From NCBI GenBank assembly GCA_020848695.1, contig JADLHT010000043.1:1-64000 (forward strand): a stretch of DNA of 64,000 nucleotides. The letters run 5' to 3'. How positions within the stretch are numbered: the first letter of the stretch is position 1; each line of letters begins with the position of its first letter. Below, piece by piece: positions 1 to 8,657 of this stretch. The notes beneath the pieces were generated by a model. The model searched no databases, was not told where the DNA came from, and saw only the letters and a program-made list of their open reading frames with translations. Source of the stretch: Saprospiraceae bacterium. Lineage in GTDB: Bacteria > Bacteroidota > Bacteroidia > Chitinophagales > Saprospiraceae. Made by a program: the position numbers and the translations under genes.

Positions 1-53
1 TACATCTCATTAATTTTTATCTTTATGCCATCAGTTCTTTATAAAATTTAAGG

Positions 54-109
54 GTGGGTACCATTACGCTGGAAAGGTGGGTACCTTTACTCCGGAAAAA
101 GTGGGTACC
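54..109. repeat. Three direct repeats of GTGGGTACC, 23-24 bp period
   Basis: GTGGGTACC occurs at 54-62, 77-85 and 101-109, so the spacings are 23 and 24 bp. The first two copies are followed by related sequence (ATTACGCTGGAAA and TTTACTCCGGAAA). Short direct repeats with this spacing at one end of an element resemble the multiple transposase-binding repeats known at IS21-family ends. That assignment is inference, because no istA or istB gene is present. Confidence 0.55.
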
Positions 110-226
110 TATGTCAGGATTTTGCAACTACTTAACTGTCAGGTACCTCCTAATAATATTACAAGCTCATTTTGGAATTTCTCGATATGATCTGAACGAC
201 TAAAGGTTTTGCATTCTAGCTTATAA

Positions 227-466
227 ATGCAACAGATATTCAGAGTTAAATCCTTTATTGGAACCTCTGCTAATGCTGTAAAAATTCAAATGTGGTGTTC
301 AATGATCGGCATACTGCTACTTACTTACCTTCAATCAAAAGCACATCATAAATGGCACCTCTCCAGCTTAATTTCTTTTCTCAGGCTAAACTTATTTGTG
401 AAAAATAATCCAATAATCAAGAAAATAAAACCTCCTCCTAAATTTGATTTGTTTTACCATGCCTAA
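227..466 (+). pseudogene. Remnant of an IS4-family transposase (C-terminal part)
   Basis: The 79-residue frame contains the stretch FIGTSANAVKIQMW followed by a hydrophobic segment (GILLLTYLQ) and LSSLISFLRLNLF. From memory this matches the end of IS4-type transposases (the DUF4372-containing group), where GTSENAVKIQIW is followed by LSNLVAFLRLNLF. An in-frame TAA lies directly before the ATG at 227 and none of the catalytic DDE core is present, so this is a decayed 3' fragment and not a gene. The tail after LFVK looks unrelated. Confidence is moderate because only about 45 residues can be matched by eye. Confidence 0.6.
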
Positions 467-657
467 GATAGATTATAAAATATCCGTTTTAAATTTGTCA
501 ATGAATTCGGTATGGATTTACAGCTCCTATTTTATTTTAGACAGATGTGTGTGAAATTATTAAACTACAGGGTAAAAGCTATCGTCTGGAATAAAGAAAA
601 ACCATTTTTCCTTACCAGAAATAACTTAATTTTGCAAGCCAAATCATATATATATTG

Positions 658-700
658 TTGCCGATTTTGTGACATACCTTATTGCCGATTTTGTAGCATA
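658..700. repeat. Two direct repeats of TTGCCGATTTTGT, 24 bp period
   Basis: TTGCCGATTTTGTGACATA lies at 658-676 and TTGCCGATTTTGTAGCATA at 682-700. The two 19-bp copies differ at two positions and repeat with a 24-bp period. The period is the same as in the GTGGGTACC set 550 bp to the left, but the sequences differ, which suggests ends of two different but similarly organised elements (IS21-like by inference). Confidence 0.55.
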
Positions 701-738
701 TTTGGGTGTTGGTAACAATTTATAATTCTGTTTCACAA

Positions 739-1986
739 TTACTTTGGTGGACGAATACACATGACATTAAACCGATCACAAGCATAAATCAAACCTGTCT
801 CAGGATCTACTGTAATCGGGCTCATGTCAAATATTGTTCCATCATTAAAATACCTTCCATTGGAAGATTCATAGGTCCAGTCCTCGATACCAGTATTAAT
901 ATTAAATCTGGCAATAATAACTTTAGAGCCTCTGCCTACATTGCTATATATAAATCCAGACGAATAAGCAAGGCTGCAATATAAGGGATCATCTCCTGCA
1001 TTCTTATTGATCCAAATAGTACTTCCAGTATTCATATCTAAAGCTACAAGATCGGTATTGTGCATCTTAGCAATAACCTTACCTTCTTCTACAATGATCT
1101 TAGCATTACCAACATACGAATTCAGATCAACGCTCCATTTTTGCTTACCAGACAATAAGTCAATGCAATTAATATCTTCTCCAACTACAAAGCATAAATT
1201 ATCTTTAATCAATAATGGATCTGCATTAGCATAGCCATTCGGAGTAAAATGGTCTAATCTCCATTCCATTCTTCTCTTGTTAATATTAAAAGCATAAATG
1301 TCGAATCTATATGCTGAGCCACCTTTTCTTACCATTCTATCTGGAACAATTAAAATCGAATCACCACTTGGATTCATCCACAACTTTGGTTGATCTAGCA
1401 AAGGTCTGAAATTTTGATTATTTTCAAGAAGTGAGACAGAAAATAATGTATCCCACTTTAGATATTTTAAACTACTTCTAATTAAATACATTGTATCATT
1501 TGTTACACTACTAACAGAAGTATAAAAAAAATCACCAACTATATTACCCTTCGGAGCTTTTCGAGCACTATAATCTCTCCAATTAGTTTGACCTGTATTT
1601 GCATTAATAATAAATGAATAGTTTCGATGATGACAAGAAATAAAACAGCCATCGTTAGAAACAGTAGTGCCTAACGTATTGAAACTTCCTATTTCTCCCC
1701 AAGACCAAATTATTGATCCATTAAGTTTATTGAAACTAAGAATCTTATTTGGGTAATTAGTTTCATCACTTTTAGTAAAAGAAAAGTATACAGATTGATT
1801 ATTAAGTATCGGCTTCATACTAAAGAATTGTTGACTATCTTGACGTGAAAATTGCCAAACTATAGATGAATCTTTAATAATTACTGATGGAATACTTGGA
1901 TTGGGAAGATCAGACTTATCACAACTGATTATGATTGAAGTAACTAATAAAGCAATACACATCCTATTTAAAATATAAACTAACAT
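739..1986 (-). CDS. PQQ-like beta-propeller lipoprotein
   Basis: The 415-residue protein starts with a short hydrophobic signal ending in the lipobox IISC (Cys22) followed by Asp and Lys, so it is probably a membrane-anchored lipoprotein. The body has repeated blades of the type 'G-x-I-x-W' (LNGSIIWSW, NTGQTNWRD, LSGKQKWSVD, NTGSTIWI, NTGIEDWTYE), the signature of PQQ/quinoprotein-like propellers as in BamB. No quinone ligands can be assigned, so an enzymatic role is not claimed. The gene begins 10 bp after the hydrolase gene stop and is the last gene of a minus-strand run of exported proteins. Met9 is an alternative start that would still leave the signal sequence. Confidence 0.8.
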   Translation of the reverse strand: MLVYILNRMCIALLVTSIIISCDKSDLPNPSIPSVIIKDSSIVWQFSRQDSQQFFSMKPILNNQSVYFSFTKSDETNYPNKILSFNKLNGSIIWSWGEIGSFNTLGTTVSNDGCFISCHHRNYSFIINANTGQTNWRDYSARKAPKGNIVGDFFYTSVSSVTNDTMYLIRSSLKYLKWDTLFSVSLLENNQNFRPLLDQPKLWMNPSGDSILIVPDRMVRKGGSAYRFDIYAFNINKRRMEWRLDHFTPNGYANADPLLIKDNLCFVVGEDINCIDLLSGKQKWSVDLNSYVGNAKIIVEEGKVIAKMHNTDLVALDMNTGSTIWINKNAGDDPLYCSLAYSSGFIYSNVGRGSKVIIARFNINTGIEDWTYESSNGRYFNDGTIFDMSPITVDPETGLIYACDRFNVMCIRPPK

Positions 1987-1996
1987 ACAATAAATG

Positions 1997-3562
1997 CTAT
2001 TTCGTAGTTAGAATAAACCAATGTTCATTTGGAAGTTGAGCATCAAATAATAAATCTTCTAAAGCATGTTTTAGTGCATCATTATTCCTCATCTGCATAT
2101 GAGAAGTAATATACATTTTTTGAGGCATTTCTGTTGCTTCAGGTAGATCCATTGCCGATTCAGCAAGTACTACACCATCTGAATCCTTTGTCTTACGGAC
2201 AGTCTTTGTCACGATTGAAGTAGAGCAATTCATCCATCCATACTTTCCTTGCTTTCTAATTGGACATTGAAGCGGGTCGTTGATTTTTTCCTCTGATTCT
2301 TCATGTGGGTTAGCACATATACAATAATACTCTTGTGTTGTCTGATACTCAACTGCACCAATGATGGCCTTGTATTGCTCATCTAAAGTCGACATAAAAG
2401 CTTGCGCTTCTTTTAAAGCTTGAATACCTTTCTCTAAGAAGTTCTTATATGGAATAATCTTATTAAGACAAGGGTTATTGTTTTTAAATGGCCATATATC
2501 ACAATTCCTATCAAAAAACTTAAACATTGTAGCTTTAAGATCACATTCAAATTCTGTAATCCAACTTGTCATAGAGTCATAATTAGCCTTAGCATTACGA
2601 ATGTAGTCATTATCTTCATTAGCTCCAAACTGACCAAAGTTATTAGCGTCTTCTACAAAGTATTTAATCGTACGTAACATAAGTCCAACTTCATCCTCAA
2701 CTCCATAGAAAGCTACTTTATGCATGGTATCAAGTCTATTGCCATCACACCAATTCTTCATTGTATTAAGATGATCTGCTCCAACTTCGTAACTTTGAGT
2801 TATTGGTGGATTCAATTTAATAAAATAGGATTTTAAAACTTTATCAAATATTGTATCACAAACTAATTTAGCAAAATATTCTGTTAGTTTTATATCTGCA
2901 AATGGATGTAAGACTTCTTTTCCTACAATTGGGAGATTAACAGTAAATTTTATATTAGTTAATTTGTATGCATAAGCTCGTCCAAGCTTTTTACATAATT
3001 CTTCTGCCAAGGTCTTAAACTGTGCTCTGTTATTAAGTAGTCTTGCTCCTTGATGTGGAGATCCAAACGTTACAAAACCACCAATGCTTTTTAATTCTTC
3101 ATGACCTGCTCCTCTGCAATATTGATCATAGATAGCTGCACGCGCTACCAATCCTCCTTGACTATGAGCAATAATAAAGTCTTCTGCATCTCCTTGATTA
3201 TAAAGTCCAATATCATTGCGAATTGAATTGCCCGCTCCAAATATAGATTGATTTTCAGTGTAGGTTATGTTAGAATGACAATTGACAAGATAATTATCAT
3301 AAGCCCATCCTGAAGCAGTTGACCAACTTGATGCTGAACCTCCTAATCCATGAATCCAGAATATATCTCGCTCATGATGGTCTGGGCCAGGATTACCTGT
3401 TGGATTATTAGGGTTCAATTGTGTTCCTTGGATATTGATATTAGTTCCGTTATTACCACCCATCATTTGACCATATCCTGAGCCTCCGGGTGGATTATTA
3501 AGACTTTGAGAATATATTAGGTCCGGAGCAATCATTAAGTAAATGTAGAATAATTTTTTCAT
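1997..3562 (-). CDS. Secreted alpha/beta hydrolase (PGAP1/lipase-like)
   Basis: The protein has 521 residues. A signal peptide (about residues 1-19, ending near IYSQS) is followed by a Gly/Asn/Pro-rich linker to about residue 60. The hydrolase core shows the oxyanion strand FWIHGLGG (His71-Gly72) and the nucleophile elbow AHSQGG with Ser134, then GFVTFGSPHQGA, as in PGAP1-like esterases and lipases. The C-terminal half (about 250-521) is Cys-rich and has no domain I recognise. Substrate is unknown; a lipid or ester in the envelope or outside the cell is likely. It lies 36 bp after a frameshifted T9SS cargo gene and 10 bp before a propeller lipoprotein, so the three are probably co-transcribed. 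Confidence 0.8.
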   Translation of the reverse strand: MKKLFYIYLMIAPDLIYSQSLNNPPGGSGYGQMMGGNNGTNINIQGTQLNPNNPTGNPGPDHHERDIFWIHGLGGSASSWSTASGWAYDNYLVNCHSNITYTENQSIFGAGNSIRNDIGLYNQGDAEDFIIAHSQGGLVARAAIYDQYCRGAGHEELKSIGGFVTFGSPHQGARLLNNRAQFKTLAEELCKKLGRAYAYKLTNIKFTVNLPIVGKEVLHPFADIKLTEYFAKLVCDTIFDKVLKSYFIKLNPPITQSYEVGADHLNTMKNWCDGNRLDTMHKVAFYGVEDEVGLMLRTIKYFVEDANNFGQFGANEDNDYIRNAKANYDSMTSWITEFECDLKATMFKFFDRNCDIWPFKNNNPCLNKIIPYKNFLEKGIQALKEAQAFMSTLDEQYKAIIGAVEYQTTQEYYCICANPHEESEEKINDPLQCPIRKQGKYGWMNCSTSIVTKTVRKTKDSDGVVLAESAMDLPEATEMPQKMYITSHMQMRNNDALKHALEDLLFDAQLPNEHWFILTTK

Positions 3563-3598
3563 TGATATAATGTTATTTGTTAATTAATAAGATAGAGT

Positions 3599-4003
3599 TT
3601 ATTGAGCATTGAATATTCTCTTGATACTATTTCTTGTGTCTGTCTCCATAAGTAGAAAATATTGACCAATTGCAAGCTTTGAAAGGTCTAGTTCTTTAGT
3701 TTCTCCAGCTTGAATATTACCATGTATTAATGATCTTCCTTCTAAGCTTATTACCGAGTATTTATACTTACGAGAAGCATCATGACCTAAGTTGGTAATT
3801 ATTATTTTTCCTTTATTACTTGAAGTAGTTGTGCTTACATCGGCAATTGGATTATGATCTAAAGTAGAATAGCTAGAGATACCATTTAGCGGTATTTGTA
3901 ATTCTTGAAGGTTTGGAATAACAGCCATTGGAATTAATTGCTCATTACGTATGTAGTCATAATAAGATTCCACTCTAGTTGTCCTAAGCCAGCCACCTGA
4001 CAC
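3599..4003 (-). pseudogene. 3' part of frameshifted secreted protein with T9SS sorting domain
   Basis: This 134-residue frame has no signal peptide of its own and would start at a GTG overlapping the TAG stop of the upstream frame (TAGTG). Its last 70 residues have the layout of a type A T9SS sorting domain: a beta-rich segment with YSVISLEGRSL, then LDLSKLAIGQYFLLME and a basic end (SIKRIFNAQ). Such domains sit at the C-terminus of exported proteins, so this piece only makes sense fused to the 4003-4701 frame, which has a signal peptide but no sorting domain. Reading this frame backwards across the junction gives NQLVSGGW without a stop, consistent with one small indel near 4004-4020. Confidence 0.65.
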
Positions 4004-4701
4004 TAACTGGTTATATTTATGTAAATTCTTTTAGAAAGATACTTCTCACCATTGACTGCATTTATGTATTGATTTATTGTCTGTTGCTTTACAATATTAT
4101 CTACTAGTTCTTGAGTTGTAATAATCGAGTTTATATAATCAATCTGTGTCTGAGAATCATTATTTAATATCAATAGTGAACCATTAGGAAGAAAGAAAGC
4201 GTTATTTCCGTTAATATTCATACTGATCAATTCTTCAGAACTTGGCAAGGTGAATAGATGTGTTTCAGTACCTATCTTATGCCAGAGAGTAGAGTAATCT
4301 TGAATAGTATATTCTTCTAGCTCACTTTTAGGTTCAGAGTGCAACAACTGATTTTGACTATCATAGGTTCTTATCATTCCATTACTAATTTCAGTCTTAG
4401 CAATATCAGGAAGCCAAGGATCTTTCCATCCTTCATAATTTAGAAGCTGGTTGATTGTATTGACTTTATTATTAACAAGGGTATATTGGTTATAAAATAT
4501 CTTGTTATAAGATTGACATCCTGCTAGATCATAGCTAGATAAAGTCTCTGGAAGGGTTCCATTGCTAATTGAATAAGTTTGAATCTCATTTACCTTATAG
4601 GAGTAACTAAGATTATTCTGGGAATTAATTATATTAAAAACGAGCATTGATAACATCAAACTAAAACTCATTTTTTCCTGACAAGTTATGTGTATCTTCA
4701 T
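4003..4701 (-). pseudogene. 5' part of frameshifted secreted protein of unknown function
   Basis: The 232-residue frame starts with a signal peptide, most likely from Met11 (MSFSLMLSMLVFNIINSQ). The rest is polar and Asn/Ser/Thr-rich with no domain I recognise. It ends at a TAG (4003-4005) in the middle of a segment that continues in the next frame. Together the two pieces would give a protein of about 365 residues with a signal peptide and a T9SS sorting domain, the standard form of a Bacteroidota cargo protein. It could be a real pseudogene, a programmed frameshift or a sequencing/assembly error; the sequence alone cannot tell. It is the first gene of the minus-strand exported-protein run. 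Confidence 0.6.
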
Positions 4702-4982
4702 ACTAGTTAAATTAATTGTTTAAATAATAAATTATTTTTTTTTGTAGAATCAAGTACTAGATTAAAAAATTGTGCACCAAATTGTAATCCAATACTTGAA
4801 TTATGTCTTACAAAGCTAGATATGGAATCTACCTCTTACAAAATCCATTTTTTCTAAAGTCGCATTGCAGTTTATACTATATGTAGTATTTAAGATCAAT
4901 TTAGTTAGGACTTTTCAATAATTTAGAATTATTCTAGATGATTGAATATTTCATTATAACTTTATTCTAAAATCTATGCTTT

Positions 4983-5975
4983 ATGAGTCAGATTGACGAC
5001 TTTAAGAGAAAATTTTTAGAAAACCTTAGACTACACTTTAAAAATAAGAAGAATTGGGCTGATGAACTTTCCACAATACTTAATTGTACCAAAGCATCTG
5101 TATATAAGAAAATGTCAGATGAGAACTTCTTCTTACTTTCAGATATCATTCTTCTTACCAAACATTTTGGATTATCTCTAGATAAGATAATTTACGAGGA
5201 TTTAGGGAGGGTTAACTTTATAGCACATTATGTCACTAATCCGATTCATGAAGTAGAACAGTATTTAGAACACCTAACTAATATTTTTACACAGATAAAT
5301 CAATTAACTAATCCAACTGTGTACTATGCGACTAGAGAATTACCAATTTTTTATTACTTCTTAAATGGGCCACTTACCTTGTTTAAGCTGTATGTGTTCT
5401 CACGAACAATCTGGAAGATTGAATCTTTTAAAGGTGCTAAGTTCTCTGAGTCATTATTTAAGGAGAGTATTGTAACAAAATCAAGATTGCTTGCAGATAA
5501 TTTTAGTAAGCTTAAAAGTATTGAGTATTGGAATAGTAATATTTTGGATAGCACTATGCAGCAGTTGATGTTTTATACTGAAAGCGGAGATTTATCCCTC
5601 AATGATGCGCACTTAATTCTTGATGGGTTATTAGAAGTCATTAAGACCGTTAAAGAAGCTACATTAGTTGGACATAAGAATCCACTAACCCCCAGTAATT
5701 TCGAGCTTTATGAGAATAAAATACTTCATACTAATAATCACATATTGTTAAGATCTGACCAATATTGTGGTTTGTATATAACTTTTGATAATCCTAATTT
5801 TTTATTTACAGAAGATAAAGAGTTTTTAGAATATACATTTGATTGGTATAATACAATTGAAGATAATTCTTACCAACTTGGACATGGAAGTGGGCATCAT
5901 ACAAGCATATTCTTTACATCACTTGAAAGAAAAGTTTTAAATCTAAAAAATAAACTAGATATACTAACTATTTAA
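4983..5975 (+). CDS. HTH-domain protein, putative transcriptional regulator
   Basis: The 330-residue protein has an N-terminal helix-turn-helix of the Xre/lambda-repressor type at about residues 10-75 (WADELSTILNCTKASVYKKM, then LLSDIILLTKHFGLSLDKII). The larger C-terminal part (about 90-330) is helical, rich in aromatic residues and not recognised; it may be a ligand or partner domain. There is no signal peptide or convincing membrane segment. It is transcribed away from the exported-protein operon ending at 4701 with a 281-bp gap between, so local regulation of that operon is plausible but unproven. Confidence 0.65.
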   Translation: MSQIDDFKRKFLENLRLHFKNKKNWADELSTILNCTKASVYKKMSDENFFLLSDIILLTKHFGLSLDKIIYEDLGRVNFIAHYVTNPIHEVEQYLEHLTNIFTQINQLTNPTVYYATRELPIFYYFLNGPLTLFKLYVFSRTIWKIESFKGAKFSESLFKESIVTKSRLLADNFSKLKSIEYWNSNILDSTMQQLMFYTESGDLSLNDAHLILDGLLEVIKTVKEATLVGHKNPLTPSNFELYENKILHTNNHILLRSDQYCGLYITFDNPNFLFTEDKEFLEYTFDWYNTIEDNSYQLGHGSGHHTSIFFTSLERKVLNLKNKLDILTI

Positions 5976-5989
5976 ATTTTTATAGAATC

Positions 5990-7453
5990 CTAGGACTCGT
6001 TTTCTGAACTGGCATCCGGCGCCTGCGTTTCATCAGAAGGAGCATTGTTATCATCTTCTAAAGCCGTCTCAATAAGTTCATCAAGCGATTCTGATATTTT
6101 ATCTATTTCCTGTTTTTCTTCTTCTAAATTTATTTCTTCTGAATTTGTATTACTAATCGTCTCGGGCACTTGTTCAATCAGCTCAGTTTCGATATATGAT
6201 GGTTTTGTAGAAGACCTGCGAGGTCTTTTAGACTGTTTAATTTCTTCAGCTGCTTTTTCAAGTTTTTCATGATCTTCAATATGTTCAGCCTGTTTTGCCT
6301 GAATCTCTTCCTCAAAACGGGCTCTAACCTTTTCTACTTCTTCCTTACGGTGAAACTTTTCTTCTTGTTTTTTAAGACGCTTTTCTTCTTTTTTCTTTAA
6401 GGAGTCGCTTGTTTTTTCAAGAGTAAGTTTGATTTTATTGAGTTCGTCTAGTTTTTCTTTTTTTGATTTAATACGATCCTCAATCATTTTTATTTTTGCA
6501 ACGCGAATCTGTGCTTCCAATTGACCTTGAGAACTTTGAATTCTTTTATTTTCAAAATCAATATCTTTTTGATCATACTCAATAGACTTTTCAATTTTTC
6601 TAAGTGCATCTTCAAGACCTTTCATTCGCGAGCTCATTCTACTTAATGCGCCAGAGGTTCCTTGTGTGTCAGAATCTTCTTTAGAAGCAGAATGAGAGTT
6701 TCTTTTTTCACGTACAGCATTAAAAGCTTCGTCCAGCTTCTTAATCAATTTGTTTCTATCTTCTCTTACAAGTATTTTTGATTTAAACTCTTCTTGAATT
6801 TTCTTAAGATCATCGAAGATTAATTTAATAACACCCCCACTTTCAAGTCTTTGATTGATTTCTTCCAACTTAGAATTGAAAGCATTAAGTATTGCAGTAC
6901 TTTTTTCAGAAACTTCTGCTTCTACCAATGAACGCAATTTTTTTAATTCTTCAAATAAGGCATTTGATTTTTCTCTTAAAGAATCAGAATGATCTCTTAA
7001 AATGTTTCGGTCAAAAATATGCTTTTGAATTCCATCCCAAAGTCCTTTTAGTTCAACCCATACCGACTTTTCATAATTATCAAGACTTTTTATTTTATTG
7101 CCCATGTCTTCAAGTTCAGATTTGAAGTTGCGATATAGTTTTGTACTTAATACAAGAAAATGCCACTCCATTTGTGCACGTTGAATCATATCCGATCTTT
7201 CAACTCTGAAATCCTCAGGAAGAATACTATCGGACATGGTTAGCTCTAAGCTGCGTTTCTCCGTTGAAGCTGGCAATTCCAGGTCTATACCTTCCCTCCA
7301 TTGGCTAAGCATTTTATTGTAAAATTCTTCTGTACAATCTTTAGAAGGTATGGCTACAAGGTTAATCTTGTTTTCATCAGGATTAAGAGAAATCCCAAGA
7401 AGGACTCGTTCATCTTTGTTATTGGTTCCCCAAACAACTAATCTGGTACGCAT
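5990..7453 (-). CDS. Conserved coiled-coil protein of unknown function
   Basis: This 487-residue cytoplasmic protein has a globular N-terminus (residues 1-90, RLVVWGTNNKDERVLLGISL) and a long charged coiled coil from about 100 to 420, with Lys/Glu heptads such as KKKEEKRLKKQEEKFHRKEE. A Ser/Glu/Asp-rich acidic tail (about 430-487) follows. I do not recognise the family. The N-terminal layout resembles a small sensor or binding module joined to an SMC-like arm, but there is no ATPase motif. It converges on the HTH gene (14 bp between stops) and lies 157 bp downstream of asd, in the same direction. Confidence 0.6.
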   Translation of the reverse strand: MRTRLVVWGTNNKDERVLLGISLNPDENKINLVAIPSKDCTEEFYNKMLSQWREGIDLELPASTEKRSLELTMSDSILPEDFRVERSDMIQRAQMEWHFLVLSTKLYRNFKSELEDMGNKIKSLDNYEKSVWVELKGLWDGIQKHIFDRNILRDHSDSLREKSNALFEELKKLRSLVEAEVSEKSTAILNAFNSKLEEINQRLESGGVIKLIFDDLKKIQEEFKSKILVREDRNKLIKKLDEAFNAVREKRNSHSASKEDSDTQGTSGALSRMSSRMKGLEDALRKIEKSIEYDQKDIDFENKRIQSSQGQLEAQIRVAKIKMIEDRIKSKKEKLDELNKIKLTLEKTSDSLKKKEEKRLKKQEEKFHRKEEVEKVRARFEEEIQAKQAEHIEDHEKLEKAAEEIKQSKRPRRSSTKPSYIETELIEQVPETISNTNSEEINLEEEKQEIDKISESLDELIETALEDDNNAPSDETQAPDASSENES

Positions 7454-7610
7454 AATTTTTTAATTTTCGGTAGTATAAAATTTCATTTTTAAGGTACCTT
7501 TTTGGTACCGCAGCTTTGATTTAAATGGGAAGCAAAAATCAAACCATTTTCTGAGATTTGAAAGAATAAAATCAGCTTTTAATTACACAAAATAATTAAT
7601 AAAAAATTAA

Positions 7611-8606
7611 TTATTTAAAAAATTGGTTTACAACAGATTGGGCTATCTGTACCGCATTGGTTGCGGCTCCTTTTCTAAGATTATCCGCGGTAATCCACAA
7701 ATTAATGGTGTTTTCTTGTGATTCATCAAGTCTAATTCGCCCCACCAGAACCTCATTTTTACGATGGGCTTGAAGCGGAGTTGGATAGACAGAGCTTTCA
7801 GGATTGTCCATAACGAGAATTCCATCTGCACAAGCCAGAATTTCTTTAATTCTGTTGAGACTAATTGGTTTTTTGAAACTAACGTTAACAGATTCCGAAT
7901 GCCCGCCAAATACAGGTACACGAACAGCTGTTGCCGTAACACGTATTGTTGAATCATTCAGTATCTTCTTTGTCTCATTGACGAGCTTCATCTCTTCCTT
8001 GGTATAATCATTTGGCAAAAAGGAATCACACTGGGGAATGCAGTTTTCAAAAATTGGATGTTTGTAAGCTCTTGGCTCTTCAACGGGTAGCCTATTCTTC
8101 TCTGATTCATATTGTCTCACTGCTTTCATTCCAGTTCCGGTAAATGATTGATAAGTTGAAACAACTATACGATCGATTCCATATTCAATATGTAAGGGAT
8201 TCAGTGCAAGTACCATTTGAATAGTAGAACAATTGGGATTTGCAATAATTTTAGTGTTGTTGGTAACAGTATGTTGATTAATTTCAGGAACAACTAATGG
8301 GCATCTCTCATTCATTCTCCAGGCAGAAGAATTATCAATTACAAATGTTCCGACTTCTTCAAACTTTGGAGCCCAGAACAGAGAGGTATCGCCACCTGCA
8401 GAGAATATTGCAATATGAGGTTTTTGAGTAATAGCATCCTCCATACTTACAACTTTATACTCCTTAGCTTTATAATGAATAATTTTCCCGATAGACCTTT
8501 CAGTAGCTACAGGAATTAATTCATCGAAAGAAAAATTTAGTTCTTCCAGAACATTTAATAATTCAGAACCTACTAATCCGGTAACTCCAACAATTGCTAA
8601 CTTCAT
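7611..8606 (-). CDS. asd: Aspartate-semialdehyde dehydrogenase
   Basis: Asd reduces aspartyl phosphate to aspartate semialdehyde with NADPH, the branch point to lysine/diaminopimelate, threonine and methionine. The start was placed at the ATG giving MKLAIVGVTGLVGSELL, which is the normal N-terminal Rossmann motif; a GTG 18 bp upstream would overlap the promoter motif. Visible signatures are the NADP loop GVTGLVG, the catalytic cysteine in NPNCSTIQM, and the substrate-binding region with GGHSESVNV and RKNEVLVGRIR. Length (331 residues) is normal. It is divergent from the lamin-tail gene at 8658, and each gene has its own -7 motif in the 51-bp gap. Confidence 0.95.
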   Translation of the reverse strand: MKLAIVGVTGLVGSELLNVLEELNFSFDELIPVATERSIGKIIHYKAKEYKVVSMEDAITQKPHIAIFSAGGDTSLFWAPKFEEVGTFVIDNSSAWRMNERCPLVVPEINQHTVTNNTKIIANPNCSTIQMVLALNPLHIEYGIDRIVVSTYQSFTGTGMKAVRQYESEKNRLPVEEPRAYKHPIFENCIPQCDSFLPNDYTKEEMKLVNETKKILNDSTIRVTATAVRVPVFGGHSESVNVSFKKPISLNRIKEILACADGILVMDNPESSVYPTPLQAHRKNEVLVGRIRLDESQENTINLWITADNLRKGAATNAVQIAQSVVNQFFK

Positions 8607-8623
8607 AAAGAATAATGAATGCA

Positions 8624-8631
8624 CAAAAATA
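8624..8631 (-). promoter_or_regulatory. -7 promoter motif for asd
   Basis: The minus strand reads TATTTTTG, matching the Bacteroidota -7 consensus TAnnTTTG, 17 bp before the asd ATG. No clear TTTG-type -33 box is visible at the usual distance, so this rests on the -7 element and its position. Confidence 0.5.
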
Positions 8632-8633
8632 CT

Positions 8634-8641
8634 TATGTTTG
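8634..8641 (+). promoter_or_regulatory. -7 promoter motif for the lamin-tail gene
   Basis: TATGTTTG matches TAnnTTTG and lies 16 bp before the ATG at 8658. It is only 2 bp from the opposing asd -7 motif, so the two promoters must compete or overlap in their upstream contacts. Confidence 0.5.
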
Positions 8642-8657
8642 AGCTAATATTTGTTAT

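Larger units (their letters stand above)
1..738. other. Gene-poor left edge with mobile-element debris
   Basis: No intact gene is visible in this stretch. It holds three copies of GTGGGTACC (54-109), a fragment resembling the C-terminus of an IS4-type transposase (227-466) and two copies of a TTGCCGATTTTGT repeat (658-700). The open frame at 512-715 has no recognisable domain and overlaps the second repeat set, so I do not call it. I see nothing in 110-226 or 467-657 beyond AT-rich sequence. The picture fits old insertion-sequence ends left after the transposase genes were lost. Confidence 0.6.

Noticed and set aside
54..109. CRISPR or replication-origin iterons from the GTGGGTACC copies
   Set aside because: Only three copies of 9 bp, no cas, rep or dnaA gene; transposon-end repeats fit better.
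512..715. Open frame of 67 codons as a gene
   Set aside because: No domain, odd Cys/Phe composition, and its end lies in the TTGCCGATTTTGT repeats.
7493..7509. GGTACC...GGTACC inverted repeat upstream of the coiled-coil gene
   Set aside because: Two 6-bp palindromes 5 bp apart are too weak to call a hairpin or operator; the resemblance to the GTGGGTACC repeats at the left edge is limited to GGTACC.
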